64,000 nt of DNA from JBIYSM02 sp044759095 (GTDB lineage: Bacteria; Bacillota; Bacilli; Brevibacillales; Brevibacillaceae), in the NCBI RefSeq assembly GCF_044759095.2, contig NZ_JBIYSM020000012.1, forward strand, positions 1 through 64,000, written 5' to 3'. The notes under the pieces were generated by a model. That model ran no database searches. It was not told the origin of the DNA and saw nothing but the letters and a program-made list of their open reading frames with translations. This document shows positions 31,399 through 40,549 of the stretch, in pieces. The number at the start of each line of letters is the position of its first letter. Position 1 is the stretch's first letter. A program made the translations under genes and the position numbers.

Positions 31399-32634
31399 CT
31401 ATTTCCCCCTCCAGTTTTTGATTGCTTTTAAGGCCGTTCTTTTTGTATTGTCAATATGGATCATCCGTTTGATCAGGTTGTCGGTTTCTATATTTAAGAA
31501 AGCCGCAGGATCATAGACCATCTCTTTCAGTTGCTTATAGAAACTGCTCGGGAATGCCAGATCCACCATCAGAAGTTGGAATAATTCTGGTTCAATCGGA
31601 TTTGCCTGGTGATAGGCATCAATCATCCCCAAGATCCATGGGACATCCCAGCCTCCCAAATCGTCCATCGTCCCTGTGATCAGCTTGCTTAAATCACGGA
31701 TGGGCAAATCATAGGCCACCCCGTCCAAGTCGATAATCCATACTCCGCCGGGTCCCAGCTGACCATTCGACCAGCCATAGTCCTGGTGTGCCAATCCCCA
31801 ATATTCCTCCCCGCGTGAAACAAGCTTGGCGTAAGGAGATTGCTGGAGTTGCGCAAGTGATTTTACCGCTTGTTTATGATAACCATCCACGACTGAAAGA
31901 AGGGTTGGACTTGCAGGTGTGTCATGGTAGACAGTGGCAATTTTTTTGAACCAGTCGATTTTTGTTATAATTTTTTGATAGTAGTTAGGCCAACGGTATA
32001 AGCGTGATTCCCTTTCGGCCTCCCTCGGCGGTTTGTAGCCTTTTGAAAGCTTGTGAAATTCCCCCAGACCGTAACAAAGTTCTTTTGCACCCGAAAGATC
32101 GATTTTCGTCGCCTGCGTCAAGGTGTCAATCCATTTGGTTACGATCCATAGTTTTCCCCCCAGCTCAACAGAAAGCTCTCCCTTTTTATCAGGAATCAAT
32201 GGCGGTACCCGTGCCCCTTGTTTAATCAAGTAATCTTGTGCAGCGACACTAAAGAGGCTCCTGGAGGGGGGACGATGCAAAAGTTTCAGGCCGCGCAGCC
32301 CCTTGCTTGTGTTGATTTTCCATATGGCTCCGCCTTTGTCCGGTTTGCTGGTGATTAAAGTCATGCCGTGAACTTTCATATCATAATGTTGAATAGCTTT
32401 CTTGGCTAATTGTTCGACTTCAGGGGGTATCAGCGTCAGATCATCTTCTGATGTCCCCCAAGGCTGTATGAGAATCTCATTTAAAAGGGATCCGCCTGTC
32501 TCAAGAGAAGGATCTCTTTTTTTATTGGGAATCGACAGCGGTACCTGTCCCCCTTTTTTTACCGGGTTATTTTTTTTCGTTTTTTTATGATTTTGATTTC
32601 CCTTTTTTTGTTTTTTATTTATCAATGTTGACAT
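31399..32634 (-). CDS. CotS/YutH family spore coat kinase-like protein
   Basis: A 411-residue protein of the spore-coat-associated aminoglycoside-phosphotransferase-like family. A low-complexity, Lys/Asn-rich N-terminus (about 60 residues) precedes the kinase-like fold with GLGEFHKLSKGYKPP, the catalytic loop region LAHQDYGWSNGQL and the metal Asp in WIIDLDGVAYDLPIRDL. The Met at 32634 has GGAGG upstream. It is followed by the YtcC-like gene. Related CotS, CotI and YutH are inner-coat components; YutH-like activity is unproven. Confidence 0.82.
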   Translation of the reverse strand: MSTLINKKQKKGNQNHKKTKKNNPVKKGGQVPLSIPNKKRDPSLETGGSLLNEILIQPWGTSEDDLTLIPPEVEQLAKKAIQHYDMKVHGMTLITSKPDKGGAIWKINTSKGLRGLKLLHRPPSRSLFSVAAQDYLIKQGARVPPLIPDKKGELSVELGGKLWIVTKWIDTLTQATKIDLSGAKELCYGLGEFHKLSKGYKPPREAERESRLYRWPNYYQKIITKIDWFKKIATVYHDTPASPTLLSVVDGYHKQAVKSLAQLQQSPYAKLVSRGEEYWGLAHQDYGWSNGQLGPGGVWIIDLDGVAYDLPIRDLSKLITGTMDDLGGWDVPWILGMIDAYHQANPIEPELFQLLMVDLAFPSSFYKQLKEMVYDPAAFLNIETDNLIKRMIHIDNTKRTALKAIKNWRGK

Positions 32635-32916
32635 GAAAAACAACCTCCAAATCATCTGTTTTGTAACGTGAATGAAACGTAATGGCGGCTTAGATGAAAG
32701 CCCCCTCCCTCTACAATATGGAAAAGATAGGCGGGTGGTGCGGATGGAGTCGGGAAAACAAAAAATCGGTTACGCTCAGGCAACCGATTGGCTTGACTCA
32801 AGAACCTATTGTTTATACTCCGTGCCTTACACAATTGTCACGAAGATTGAGGCTAACAGCAACATCCATCAAAAGAATGCATACCATACGACAGACTATG
32901 AAAGAAGGTGATTTTA

Positions 32917-33831
32917 TTGGGCGTTGGACCAACAAGACCACTTCGATTTCTTTATGTAACAAATATTCGTCGCCTCCCCGATCTTCCGTTAGGAAATATA
33001 GCAATTTATGAGATTACCGATCCTGCATCCCCTGAGTTTATCCGGGTTTTTGGCGAAGGAGAGGTAAGTAATCCTACTGGAATGGCGATTAGAGGTAACA
33101 TTCTTTATGTAGCAAATGCTGGTGGCGATCAAACTATCGAAGTTTATAATATTTCCAACCCTACAGATCCCGTACGTCTAGGGCAGTTCGGTGGTTTTCC
33201 AGAATTAGTTAATCCCAACGCATTGACCATTACAGGCGACACTCTGTATGTAACCAATCTTCTCGCTAACAATGTAGAAATTTACGATATTTCCAATCCC
33301 AATCCTGTCACGCCGACACGTGTGACGGAGTTTGGTAGTGTTCCACTTGTGTTAAATGCTCCTAACGGATTGGCGATCACAGGGAATATTCTTTATATAT
33401 CAAATGCTGGCGATGCGACAGTGGAAATTTACAACATTGCCAATCCTTTCATGCCAGCACGTTTAGGTCAGTTTGGCGGTCTGGCAGAGATCAGCCACCC
33501 TATCGGATTGGCGATTAGAGGTGACATTCTTTATGTGGCCAATTTCGACGGTATAAACGGTAATACTATAGATGTTTACGATATTTCCAGAAGAAATGAA
33601 GTTCCTCTAGTGCTGCCTACGAATTTAGGACAGTTTGGTGCGGGACAGTTACTCGGTCCTGTCGAAATGGCGATTACAGATAACATTCTTTACGTAGTCA
33701 GCGAGAACGACAACACCGTTCAAATTTACGATATTTCCAATCCTAATCCTGTCACGCCAACACATTTGGGTGAGCGCAGCGAGGGTTTAAGCGTTCCGTT
33801 CGGTCTAGCTATTTTTACCTTATTGACCTAA
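32917..33831 (+). CDS. Beta-propeller repeat protein
   Basis: A 304-residue protein built of about six copies of a 45-50 residue unit with the cores AIRGNILYVANAGG, ALTITGDTLYVTNLLANNVE, GLAITGNILYISNAGDATVE, GLAIRGDILYVANFDG and AITDNILYVVSENDNTVQ, each followed by IYDISNPNPV-like text. This fits a six-bladed LVIVD-type propeller. There is no signal peptide. The TTG at 32917 with AGAAGGTGAT upstream is preferred to the GTG at 32908. Located among spore-coat genes, so a surface role is plausible. Lower GC than its neighbours. Confidence 0.75.
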   Translation: MGVGPTRPLRFLYVTNIRRLPDLPLGNIAIYEITDPASPEFIRVFGEGEVSNPTGMAIRGNILYVANAGGDQTIEVYNISNPTDPVRLGQFGGFPELVNPNALTITGDTLYVTNLLANNVEIYDISNPNPVTPTRVTEFGSVPLVLNAPNGLAITGNILYISNAGDATVEIYNIANPFMPARLGQFGGLAEISHPIGLAIRGDILYVANFDGINGNTIDVYDISRRNEVPLVLPTNLGQFGAGQLLGPVEMAITDNILYVVSENDNTVQIYDISNPNPVTPTHLGERSEGLSVPFGLAIFTLLT

Positions 33832-33870
33832 ACCCAAACGTTAGCCAACCTGGGAAGGAGGCAATGAACC

Positions 33871-34971
33871 CTGAAAAAAAGAATCATCCTGGGGATCTGT
33901 ATACCGTTCAAGAGAACGTATTTATTTCGTGAAGCGATAAAAAGATCAGTTGCCTTTTCATCGCAATATCCGGAACACAACGCTTCTATCGTCATGTTTA
34001 CTCCGAATTCCATAGATTTTGCCAAACGAAGGGTAAAAGGATTCCTTATGAAAGAAGGGTCCGTCAAAGGTCGGCCATCCCTTTTTCCTTTCCCGGATGC
34101 CATCTATATGAGATGCCCTGTCAGCAAGGAGCTGGCAAAAAAAATAGAGAAGGTTATAGGACGCAAATGGTTTAACACCCGCATCTTTCATAAATGGGAA
34201 GCATGGCAGCTGCTGACGAAACATAAGGAGCTTTGCAATCATCTTCCGGATACGGGGAAGGTAAAAAATGAAAACGATATTCATGTTTTTTTTCGACGCT
34301 ACCAAGATGTCTTTCTGAAACCGGTCGATAAATACAGCAGTATCGGAATCGTTCACGCTACCCATCAGACAAAAGGGAAAATCAATATTGCCTATATCAG
34401 AAAACTATACCAAAGTTACGGCAAGAGTTTTCCATCCAGTAAAACACTGTGGAAATGGATTCACTCCTCCCTTTGCAAATCTGACTACATCGTGCAGCAG
34501 GGAATCCGAACGATACCGTGGAAGGGATGGGCGACTGATATCCGGCTCAACATGAATAAAAATGGCTGTGGCGAATGGGAAATCACGGCCCTGTTCGCCC
34601 GTTTTACCGATGGAGGGAGTTATATCGGATCAGGAGCTGGCACCGGTGTTTTGCCGCTGGACTTTTTCTTACATGCCTCGTTTCGTGATAATCCAGAAAA
34701 GGTAGACACCATAAGAACGTCTATTATCAATTTGGGGTTTGCCATATGTCGTGCACTCGAGAATTCTGGCCTTCATATGGCAGACCTGTCCATCGATTTG
34801 GGTCTTGATGAAGACGGACATCCCTGGATTTTTGAAGTAAACCCCCGTCCATCACCATTCTCACCCCCGGTAACAGATGAGTCTTTGGCCCGTCCCATTG
34901 AATACGCATACTACCTTGCTTCCAACCAGAAGGCAGCCAATCCCGTCACACAGGAAAAAGACACAGAGTAG
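33871..34971 (+). CDS. YheC/YheD-type ATP-grasp spore coat-associated protein
   Basis: A 366-residue protein of the YheC/D family, ATP-grasp-like proteins linked to the spore coat. IHVFFRRYQDVFLKPVDKYS, DIRLNMNKNGCGEWEITALF and the C-terminal DLGLDEDGHPWIFEVNPRPS carry the nucleotide and metal residues. The first ATG, at 33994, would cut off 41 residues typical of the family (LKKRIILGICIPFKRTYLF). No ATG, GTG or TTG exists in that stretch; the frame is open from a CTG at 33871 with AAGGAGG nine bases upstream. A one-base change in the run of seven A (33874-33880) joined to the ATG at 33864 is the alternative. Confidence 0.75.
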   Translation: MKKRIILGICIPFKRTYLFREAIKRSVAFSSQYPEHNASIVMFTPNSIDFAKRRVKGFLMKEGSVKGRPSLFPFPDAIYMRCPVSKELAKKIEKVIGRKWFNTRIFHKWEAWQLLTKHKELCNHLPDTGKVKNENDIHVFFRRYQDVFLKPVDKYSSIGIVHATHQTKGKINIAYIRKLYQSYGKSFPSSKTLWKWIHSSLCKSDYIVQQGIRTIPWKGWATDIRLNMNKNGCGEWEITALFARFTDGGSYIGSGAGTGVLPLDFFLHASFRDNPEKVDTIRTSIINLGFAICRALENSGLHMADLSIDLGLDEDGHPWIFEVNPRPSPFSPPVTDESLARPIEYAYYLASNQKAANPVTQEKDTE

Positions 34972-34986
34972 AGGCCCTGTGTCTTT
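34955..34986. terminator. Bidirectional terminator between coat gene and catabolic operon
   Basis: AGACACAG and CTGTGTCT flank a short loop over the stop codon of the YheC/D-type gene, with A-run left and T-run right, so it serves both converging transcripts. Confidence 0.85.
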
Positions 34987-34991
34987 CGTTC

Positions 34992-35777
34992 TTATTCCTT
35001 CACGACAAACTCGATTGAACCCAGTCCGTCCCATTTTGCACAAACCAAATCTCCCACCGAAAGCGGATGAGCTCCGGTTATCCCTCCGGTCAAAATCAAT
35101 TGACCCGCTTTGAGCTTTTGTCCTCTGCGAGCGAGCATGTTGGCCAGCATGGCAACGGAATGTGCCGGGTGACCGAGAACGGCTGCTCCTGCACCCAAAT
35201 CTCTCAATTCTCCGTTGATCGAGAGAGTTACCCCGACCAGATCCAGTTCCAGTTCATCAGGCTTTCGCAACGTGGTTCCGAGAAACACCCGCGATGCGGA
35301 TGTGTTGTCGGCAATGACATCCGGCAGGGTAAAATGAAAGTTTTCATATCGGCTGTCAATAATCTCCAAGGCGGGGAGCACGTATTCCGTTGCAGCCAAT
35401 ACCTGGGCGCCTGTGATTCCCGGCCCTTCGATGTCCTTGCCCAATACGAAGGCAATTTCCGCTTCCACCTTCGGATGGATCAACTCATGCAAATAAAGGA
35501 CACCGTCATCAACGGCCATGTAATCAAAAACATGACCATAAATCGGATCGTTTACGTTCATTTGCTTCATTTTTGCCCGGCTGGTAAAGCCCATTTTGGT
35601 TGCAAGCACCCGATGGCCTTGCGCTTGCTTCAAGGCAACCAGTTCATCCTGGATCCGGTACCCGTCCTCCACGGATAAGTCGGGATATTCGGCCGTAAGC
35701 CTCACAATCTCACGCCTGTCCCCTTCTGCATCTGCCAACGTTTGGGCCAACGATTTATACAATGGTTCCGGAAGCAA
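34992..35777 (-). CDS. dmpH: 2-oxo-3-hexenedioate (4-oxalocrotonate) decarboxylase
   Basis: A 261-residue enzyme of the hydratase/decarboxylase branch of the FAH fold. It matches DmpH-type decarboxylases: KMGFTSRAKMKQM, PIYGHVFDYM, HPKVEAEIAFVLG (metal Glu), IIDSRYENFHF and GAGAAVLGHPAHSVAMLANM. It turns 2-oxo-3-hexenedioate into 2-hydroxypenta-2,4-dienoate plus CO2. Last gene of the operon, as dmpH lies distal in dmp clusters, overlapping the aldolase gene by 23 bases. Distinguished from its paralogue at 37730 by SRYENF in place of SRIADWKI. Confidence 0.88.
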   Translation of the reverse strand: MLPEPLYKSLAQTLADAEGDRREIVRLTAEYPDLSVEDGYRIQDELVALKQAQGHRVLATKMGFTSRAKMKQMNVNDPIYGHVFDYMAVDDGVLYLHELIHPKVEAEIAFVLGKDIEGPGITGAQVLAATEYVLPALEIIDSRYENFHFTLPDVIADNTSASRVFLGTTLRKPDELELDLVGVTLSINGELRDLGAGAAVLGHPAHSVAMLANMLARRGQKLKAGQLILTGGITGAHPLSVGDLVCAKWDGLGSIEFVVKE

Positions 35778-36798
35778 GCTGATTCCCCCTTTTCTTGCTG
35801 GCGATTTCCGCAGCTACGTCCACAATCATGTCCTCCTGGCCGCCTACCGCTTTTCGCTTCCCGAGTTCAATGAGAATATCGCGGGAATCGATGCCAAACT
35901 TTTTCGCGGCGCGCTCCGCGTGAAGCCGGAAGCTGGAGTATACCCCGGCATATCCGAGAACCAGGCTGTCCCTGGTGATCTCCTGCGGCACCTTTAGAAT
36001 CGGCGCAACGATTTCTTCAGCCAGATCCATCATTTGATAGAGATCAATGCCGGTCTGGATGCCCATCCGTTCCAGTACGGCAATCAACACTTCCGTTTGC
36101 GTGTTGCCTGCGCCTGCCCCCAGGCAGCGGACACTTCCGTCGATTCGGGTAGCTCCTTCTTCAATCGCCACCAGCGTATTGGCCATGGCCAAAGATAAGT
36201 TGTTGTGAGCGTGAAACCCGATTTCCACGCCGAGGCTCTGTTTCAGGGCCTTGATCCGTTCCCGGACTTGATCCGGCAGCAACGCTCCCGCCGAATCGAC
36301 GACATACACGATATCCGCCCCGTAGCTTTCCATTAGCTTCGCCTGTTCCACCAGCTTTTCCGGTGATGCCATGTGGGACATCATCAAAAAGCCGACGGTC
36401 AAAAGGCCAAGTTCTTTCGAGCGGGCGATGTGCTGCGCGGAAATATCCGCTTCGGTTACGTGGGTGGCGATTCGCGCCATGCCTACTCCCAGTTTGGCCG
36501 CTTCATTCAAATCCTTGATCGTGCCGATTCCCGGCAACAAAAGCACCCCGATCGTTGCTTGCCGGCAGACTGCAACCGCTGCCTCAATCAGTTCCATTTC
36601 ATTCGTACGGGACAGCCCATACTGCAGAGAGGAACCGGCAAGCCCGTCTCCATGGGAAACTTCGATGAATGGAACGTTCGCTTCGTCAAGTGCGCGGGCC
36701 ACATCGACCACTTGTTCCACGGTGAATTGATGGTTGATCGCATGGCTTCCGTCTCTCAGCGCCACTTCCGTGATGAGAATATCGCGTTTTTCACTCAT
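35755..36798 (-). CDS. dmpG: 4-hydroxy-2-oxovalerate aldolase
   Basis: A 347-residue class II aldolase cleaving 4-hydroxy-2-oxovalerate into pyruvate and acetaldehyde. TEVALRDGSHAINHQFTVEQ at residues 10-29 holds the catalytic Arg and metal Asp, and GFHAHNNLSLAMAN near 195 the metal His pair. DmpG works in a complex with DmpF and channels acetaldehyde to it; dmpF is the adjacent gene, 21 bases upstream. GGGGAGGAG precedes the start. Confidence 0.93.
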   Translation of the reverse strand: MSEKRDILITEVALRDGSHAINHQFTVEQVVDVARALDEANVPFIEVSHGDGLAGSSLQYGLSRTNEMELIEAAVAVCRQATIGVLLLPGIGTIKDLNEAAKLGVGMARIATHVTEADISAQHIARSKELGLLTVGFLMMSHMASPEKLVEQAKLMESYGADIVYVVDSAGALLPDQVRERIKALKQSLGVEIGFHAHNNLSLAMANTLVAIEEGATRIDGSVRCLGAGAGNTQTEVLIAVLERMGIQTGIDLYQMMDLAEEIVAPILKVPQEITRDSLVLGYAGVYSSFRLHAERAAKKFGIDSRDILIELGKRKAVGGQEDMIVDVAAEIASKKRGNQLASGTIV

Positions 36799-36819
36799 CT
36801 GCTTGTTCTCCTCCCCTGA

Positions 36820-37704
36820 TTACACGGATGCCGCGCTTACATGATGTTTGGCAAATTCCTCTGCCACTTTTACCGCTGTAGCCGTCATGATGTCCAAATT
36901 GCCGGAATAAGTCGGCAGGTAATCACCGGCTCCCTCCACCTCAAGGAACACCGTTACCTTATTGCCGTCAAAAATGGGCTCTGTCCGTAGACGGTAGCCA
37001 GGTACATAGGATTGGATATAGGCAACGGTTTGCTGAATGGATTGGGCGATCGCCTGTTCATCCGCCTTTTCTTCTACCAGGGCATATACCGTATCTCTCA
37101 TCAAAATAGGCGGTTCTGCCGGATTGAGGATGATAATCGCCTTCCCCTTTTTCGCTCCGCCAATGGCTTGAATGCCGTGCGAGGTTGTTTCCGTAAATTC
37201 GTCGATGTTGGCTCGAGTCCCCGGACCGGCGCTTTTGCTCGCAATGGTGGCCACAATCTCGGCGTAGCTAACCGGGCTCACGCGGTTAATCGCATGAACG
37301 ATGGGAATCGTTGCCTGGCCTCCGCACGTAATCAGATTGATGTTTGTTTCATTCATGTGGGAACCGAGATTGACGGCCGGAACCACATACGGACCTACTG
37401 CCGCCGGGGTCAGGTCGATGGCTGTTTTGCCCGCTTCCCTGAGAGCCTTGGCGTGCCGGATATGCGCTTTGGCAGAAGTGGCGTCAAACACGATATCCGC
37501 CAGCTCCGGGCTTTTCTCCAAAAACGACTTCAGTCCGCCGTCGAATACTTCGTATCCCCGTTCCTTTGCCAGGCGAAGTCCGTCCGAATCGGGGTCAATC
37601 CCAATCATCGAGGTCAACTCCAGGACATTGGATCTGCCCAGCTTGATCATTAAATCGGTACCGATGTTACCGGAGCCGAGTATGGCTACCTTTACTTTAG
37701 ACAT
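36820..37704 (-). CDS. dmpF: Acetaldehyde dehydrogenase (acylating)
   Basis: A 294-residue enzyme making acetyl-CoA from acetaldehyde, CoA and NAD. VAILGSGNIGTDLMIKLGRS is the NAD site, NLITCGGQATIPIVHAI carries the catalytic Cys near 128, and the C-terminal half holds the dimer interface. The frame is open to 37770, but Met at 37704 follows GGGGGGAGAG. It partners with the aldolase encoded directly downstream. Confidence 0.94.
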   Translation of the reverse strand: MSKVKVAILGSGNIGTDLMIKLGRSNVLELTSMIGIDPDSDGLRLAKERGYEVFDGGLKSFLEKSPELADIVFDATSAKAHIRHAKALREAGKTAIDLTPAAVGPYVVPAVNLGSHMNETNINLITCGGQATIPIVHAINRVSPVSYAEIVATIASKSAGPGTRANIDEFTETTSHGIQAIGGAKKGKAIIILNPAEPPILMRDTVYALVEEKADEQAIAQSIQQTVAYIQSYVPGYRLRTEPIFDGNKVTVFLEVEGAGDYLPTYSGNLDIMTATAVKVAEEFAKHHVSAASV

Positions 37705-37729
37705 GCCTGCTCTCCCCCCTATCATGCCA

Positions 37730-38515
37730 TTATGGTGTGAACCGAACTCCAACTTCCCCGAGATGGGCAATCCGCGCGCTGAAGGAATCGCCCGGCGCCG
37801 CGTTGACTGCCGCAGACAGGGCTCCGGACAGGATGACTTCCCCTGCTTTCAGCGGAATCTCATACTCAGACAGCTTGTTTGCCAACCAGGCCACACAATT
37901 TGCCGGGTGGCCCAACGCAGCGGCACCCACACCGGTATTCATCAACTCGCCGTTTTTATAGAGCGCCATGCCAGCCAAGGCGAGATCGATCTGATCCGGC
38001 TTCACAGGATGACCGCCCAGCACATACAATCCGGAGGACGCATTGTCTGCAATGGTATCCTGCAGCTTGATCTTCCAGTCGGCTATGCGGCTGTCCACGA
38101 TCTCCAGAGCGGGAACCACATACTCGGTAGCCTTCAGCACATCGTATGCGGTTACGCGGGGACCAACCAGATCACGCTTCAAGAAGAAGGCAACCTCCGC
38201 TTCCACCTTTGGCTGCAAGACGCGTTGAAACGGGATTTCTCCTTTGTTTTCCACCGCCATGCCGTCTAACAGATGTCCGTAATCCGGCTGATCGACGCCA
38301 AGCAATTTTTGCATGGCCAGCGAGGTCAAGCCGATTTTCTTTCCGACAATCGTGGCGCCTGCGTTTACTTTTCGTTCAATCGTTAGCAATTGAACCTGAT
38401 ACGCCTCTTCAACTGTAATGTTCGGCTCCATGGACGTGAGTGCTTCCACTCCGTGACCGCTTTTTTCCGCCTCGGCCAAATGGTCGGCAAATCTCGTAAT
38501 TTTCGCCAAGTCCAA
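37730..38515 (-). CDS. dmpE: 2-oxopent-4-enoate (2-hydroxypentadienoate) hydratase
   Basis: A 261-residue hydratase adding water to 2-hydroxypenta-2,4-dienoate to give 4-hydroxy-2-oxovalerate. It matches DmpE-type enzymes: GKKIGLTSLAMQ, QPDYGHLLDGM, QPKVEAEVAFFLKRDLVGP, VDSRIADWKIKLQDTIADNA, NTGVGAAALGHP. The frame runs upstream to 38593 through part of a dispersed repeat; a TTG at 38515 with AGGGAGGA upstream gives the usual family length and is preferred. Between this gene and the dehydrogenase lies repeat copy E. Confidence 0.88.
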   Translation of the reverse strand: MDLAKITRFADHLAEAEKSGHGVEALTSMEPNITVEEAYQVQLLTIERKVNAGATIVGKKIGLTSLAMQKLLGVDQPDYGHLLDGMAVENKGEIPFQRVLQPKVEAEVAFFLKRDLVGPRVTAYDVLKATEYVVPALEIVDSRIADWKIKLQDTIADNASSGLYVLGGHPVKPDQIDLALAGMALYKNGELMNTGVGAAALGHPANCVAWLANKLSEYEIPLKAGEVILSGALSAAVNAAPGDSFSARIAHLGEVGVRFTP

Positions 38516-38546
38516 TTGCAGGTTCCTCCCTGTGTTTTTTTGTTGT

Positions 38547-38602
38547 GGGGCCCCCGAAAAGTACTCGGAATGAACTCCGGAGCTATGCGTCACTTTTTGG
38601 GG
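38547..38602. repeat. Dispersed repeat block, copy E, inside the catabolic operon
   Basis: GGGGCCCCCGAAAAGTACTC then GGAATGAACTCCGGAGCTAT and CACTTTTTGGGG matches the 4682-4734 insert of repeat copy A in order and orientation (GGGGCCCC, AAAA, CGGAAT, AGCTA, TCACTTTTTGGGG). It fills most of the 90-base gap between the hydratase and dehydrogenase genes. The motif CACTTTTTGGGG also occurs alone near 17144. Confidence 0.7.
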
Positions 38603-38605
38603 TAA

Positions 38606-40075
38606 CTACAGTTTCATGGTTACGGTCTTTGCTTCCGTGTAAAACTCAAAGCTGTGCCGCCCGCCTTCACGGCCGATGCCGCTGGCCTTTGCCCCGCCGA
38701 ATGGCGTGCGCAAATCGCGAACATACCAGCAGTTGATCCACAACAGGCCGGACTGCACCTGATCCGCCACACGGTGGGCACGTCTCAGATCGTTGGTCCA
38801 AACCACACCGGCCAATCCATAGATGGAATCATTCGCGATGCGGATGGCGTCTTCTTCCGTTTTAAACGGAATGACCACAAGGACCGGACCGAATATTTCC
38901 TCCTGGGCTACCCGCATTTTGTTGTCTGCATCGTACAATACCGTAGGCTCGTAGAAATTTCCTTCTCCCAGCGTCGTGATTCGTTTGCCACCGCAAGCGA
39001 GCTTTGCTCCTTCGGAAAGGCCGATTTGCACGTACTCATCCACCGTATTCAAGTGGCTGCGGGATACCAGCGCTCCCATATCCGTATCCGGATCAAGCGG
39101 ATTCCCCACCTTGATCTGTTGAACCGCCTTCACGAACTTGTCGAGGAACTGATCGTAAATGCTTTCCTGCACCAGCAATCGTGATCCCGCCAAACAAATT
39201 TCTCCTTGGTTTCGGAAAATGGCTTCGATGGAGCCCTTCACCGCTTCGTCCAGGTCGGCATCTTCGAACACGATATTGGCTGACTTTCCTCCCAACTCCA
39301 GAGAGACAGGGATCAGCTGGGAAGCCGCATTTTTCATGACGGTTTTTCCTGTCGTGGTCTCACCGACAAAGGAAATCCGGCGTACATATGGATGCGTGGT
39401 CATGGCAGTGCCGACGGTTCCGCCCGGGCCGGTGACAATGTTCAATACCCCCGGCGGCAAACCTGCTTCATTGGCGATTTCCCCCATCATCACAGCACTT
39501 AACGGCGTATAGGAGGCCGGTTTCACCACAACCGTGTTGCCGGCTGCCAGGGCGGCAGAAGCTTTCCAGGTCATCTGCATAAACGGCAGATTCCACGGAA
39601 TAATCAGGCTTGTCACGCCAGCTGGAGCGTATTTGGCATACGACATGAAATTGCGCATCTCGTAATGTTCATGAGTCAGATATTTGGCCATCTCGGCAAA
39701 GAAGCGCAAATTCCAGGCGGCACGCGGAATATCAAAGCCGCGGCTCTCTTTGATCGGTTTGCCTACGTCCAGCGTTTCCACCACTGCCAGCTCTTCCACT
39801 CGCTCCATGACGAGATCGGACATTTTGCAGAGGATCTTCGCTCTATCGTCAACGGACATGTTGCTCCAGACGCCGCTTTCAAATGTGCGCTGGGCAGCTT
39901 CGATCGCCTTGTTCACATCGTGCTCGTTGGCATTCGCCACGGAGGCCAGCTTCAGATTGGTCGAAGGATCGATCGAATCGAACGTCTCACCGGAGAGGGC
40001 ATCCGTGTATTCACCGTTGATAAACAGCTTTGCATCTTTCAGTGTTCGTTGATTTTCCTGTGTAGTCTGGCTCAT
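38606..40075 (-). CDS. 2-aminomuconic 6-semialdehyde dehydrogenase
   Basis: A 489-residue NAD-dependent aldehyde dehydrogenase. LELGGKSANIVFED holds the general-base Glu, and NQGEICLAGSRLLVQ the catalytic Cys. Among the family, the 2-hydroxymuconic and 2-aminomuconic semialdehyde dehydrogenases share this length and pattern; the neighbours (aminocarboxymuconate semialdehyde decarboxylase, RidA-type deaminase) favour 2-aminomuconate semialdehyde as substrate. Met at 40075 follows GTAGGAGGATTC; the longer frame to 40096 lacks a ribosome site. Confidence 0.88.
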   Translation of the reverse strand: MSQTTQENQRTLKDAKLFINGEYTDALSGETFDSIDPSTNLKLASVANANEHDVNKAIEAAQRTFESGVWSNMSVDDRAKILCKMSDLVMERVEELAVVETLDVGKPIKESRGFDIPRAAWNLRFFAEMAKYLTHEHYEMRNFMSYAKYAPAGVTSLIIPWNLPFMQMTWKASAALAAGNTVVVKPASYTPLSAVMMGEIANEAGLPPGVLNIVTGPGGTVGTAMTTHPYVRRISFVGETTTGKTVMKNAASQLIPVSLELGGKSANIVFEDADLDEAVKGSIEAIFRNQGEICLAGSRLLVQESIYDQFLDKFVKAVQQIKVGNPLDPDTDMGALVSRSHLNTVDEYVQIGLSEGAKLACGGKRITTLGEGNFYEPTVLYDADNKMRVAQEEIFGPVLVVIPFKTEEDAIRIANDSIYGLAGVVWTNDLRRAHRVADQVQSGLLWINCWYVRDLRTPFGGAKASGIGREGGRHSFEFYTEAKTVTMKL

Positions 40076-40085
40076 CTGAATCCTC

Positions 40086-40547
40086 CTACTCCTCAATTTC
40101 CACGATCATCTCAACCTCGACCGCATTGTTGTGCGGAAGTTGGGCCATTCCTACCGCAGAACGTCCGTGCTTTCCTTTCTCTCCGAAAATCTCTACCAAC
40201 AAATCGGAAGCGCCGTTCATCACCTTGGGTTGATCCGTAAAGTCAGGATCGCTGTTTACAAATCCGAGGATTTTCACAATCCGCTTTACTTTGCTTAATT
40301 CTCCGATCTCCTGCTTGATGACCGTCAGGAGATTGAGCATGCACTGCCTTGCAGCCAGGTAGCCGACTTCAACCGTCACATCCTTGCCAAGCTTGCCGCG
40401 GTACTCGTTCGTGCCTTGTCCTGCCGTAAAGATGAGGTTCCCGGTGCGAACGCAGCTGACGTAGTTTCCGGCAGATGGCCTCGGCTCAGGCAGGGTTAAA
40501 CCCAGTTCCTGCAATCGTTGTTCAGGTGTTCCCGCATGTATGGTCAT
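40086..40547 (-). CDS. RidA-family 2-aminomuconate deaminase
   Basis: A 153-residue RidA/YjgF-type protein: ASAGNYVSCVRTG-like opening (here PSAGNYVSCVRTGNLIFTAG), QCMLNLLTVIKQEIGELSKV and GRSAVGMAQLPHNNAVEVEM. In the nitrobenzoate and aminophenol pathways a RidA-type enzyme (NbaF, AmnD group) hydrolyses 2-aminomuconate to 4-oxalocrotonate and ammonia. Position between the semialdehyde dehydrogenase and decarboxylase genes supports that role over general enamine clean-up. Two bases separate it from the upstream gene. Confidence 0.82.
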   Translation of the reverse strand: MTIHAGTPEQRLQELGLTLPEPRPSAGNYVSCVRTGNLIFTAGQGTNEYRGKLGKDVTVEVGYLAARQCMLNLLTVIKQEIGELSKVKRIVKILGFVNSDPDFTDQPKVMNGASDLLVEIFGEKGKHGRSAVGMAQLPHNNAVEVEMIVEIEE

Positions 40548-40549
40548 CG

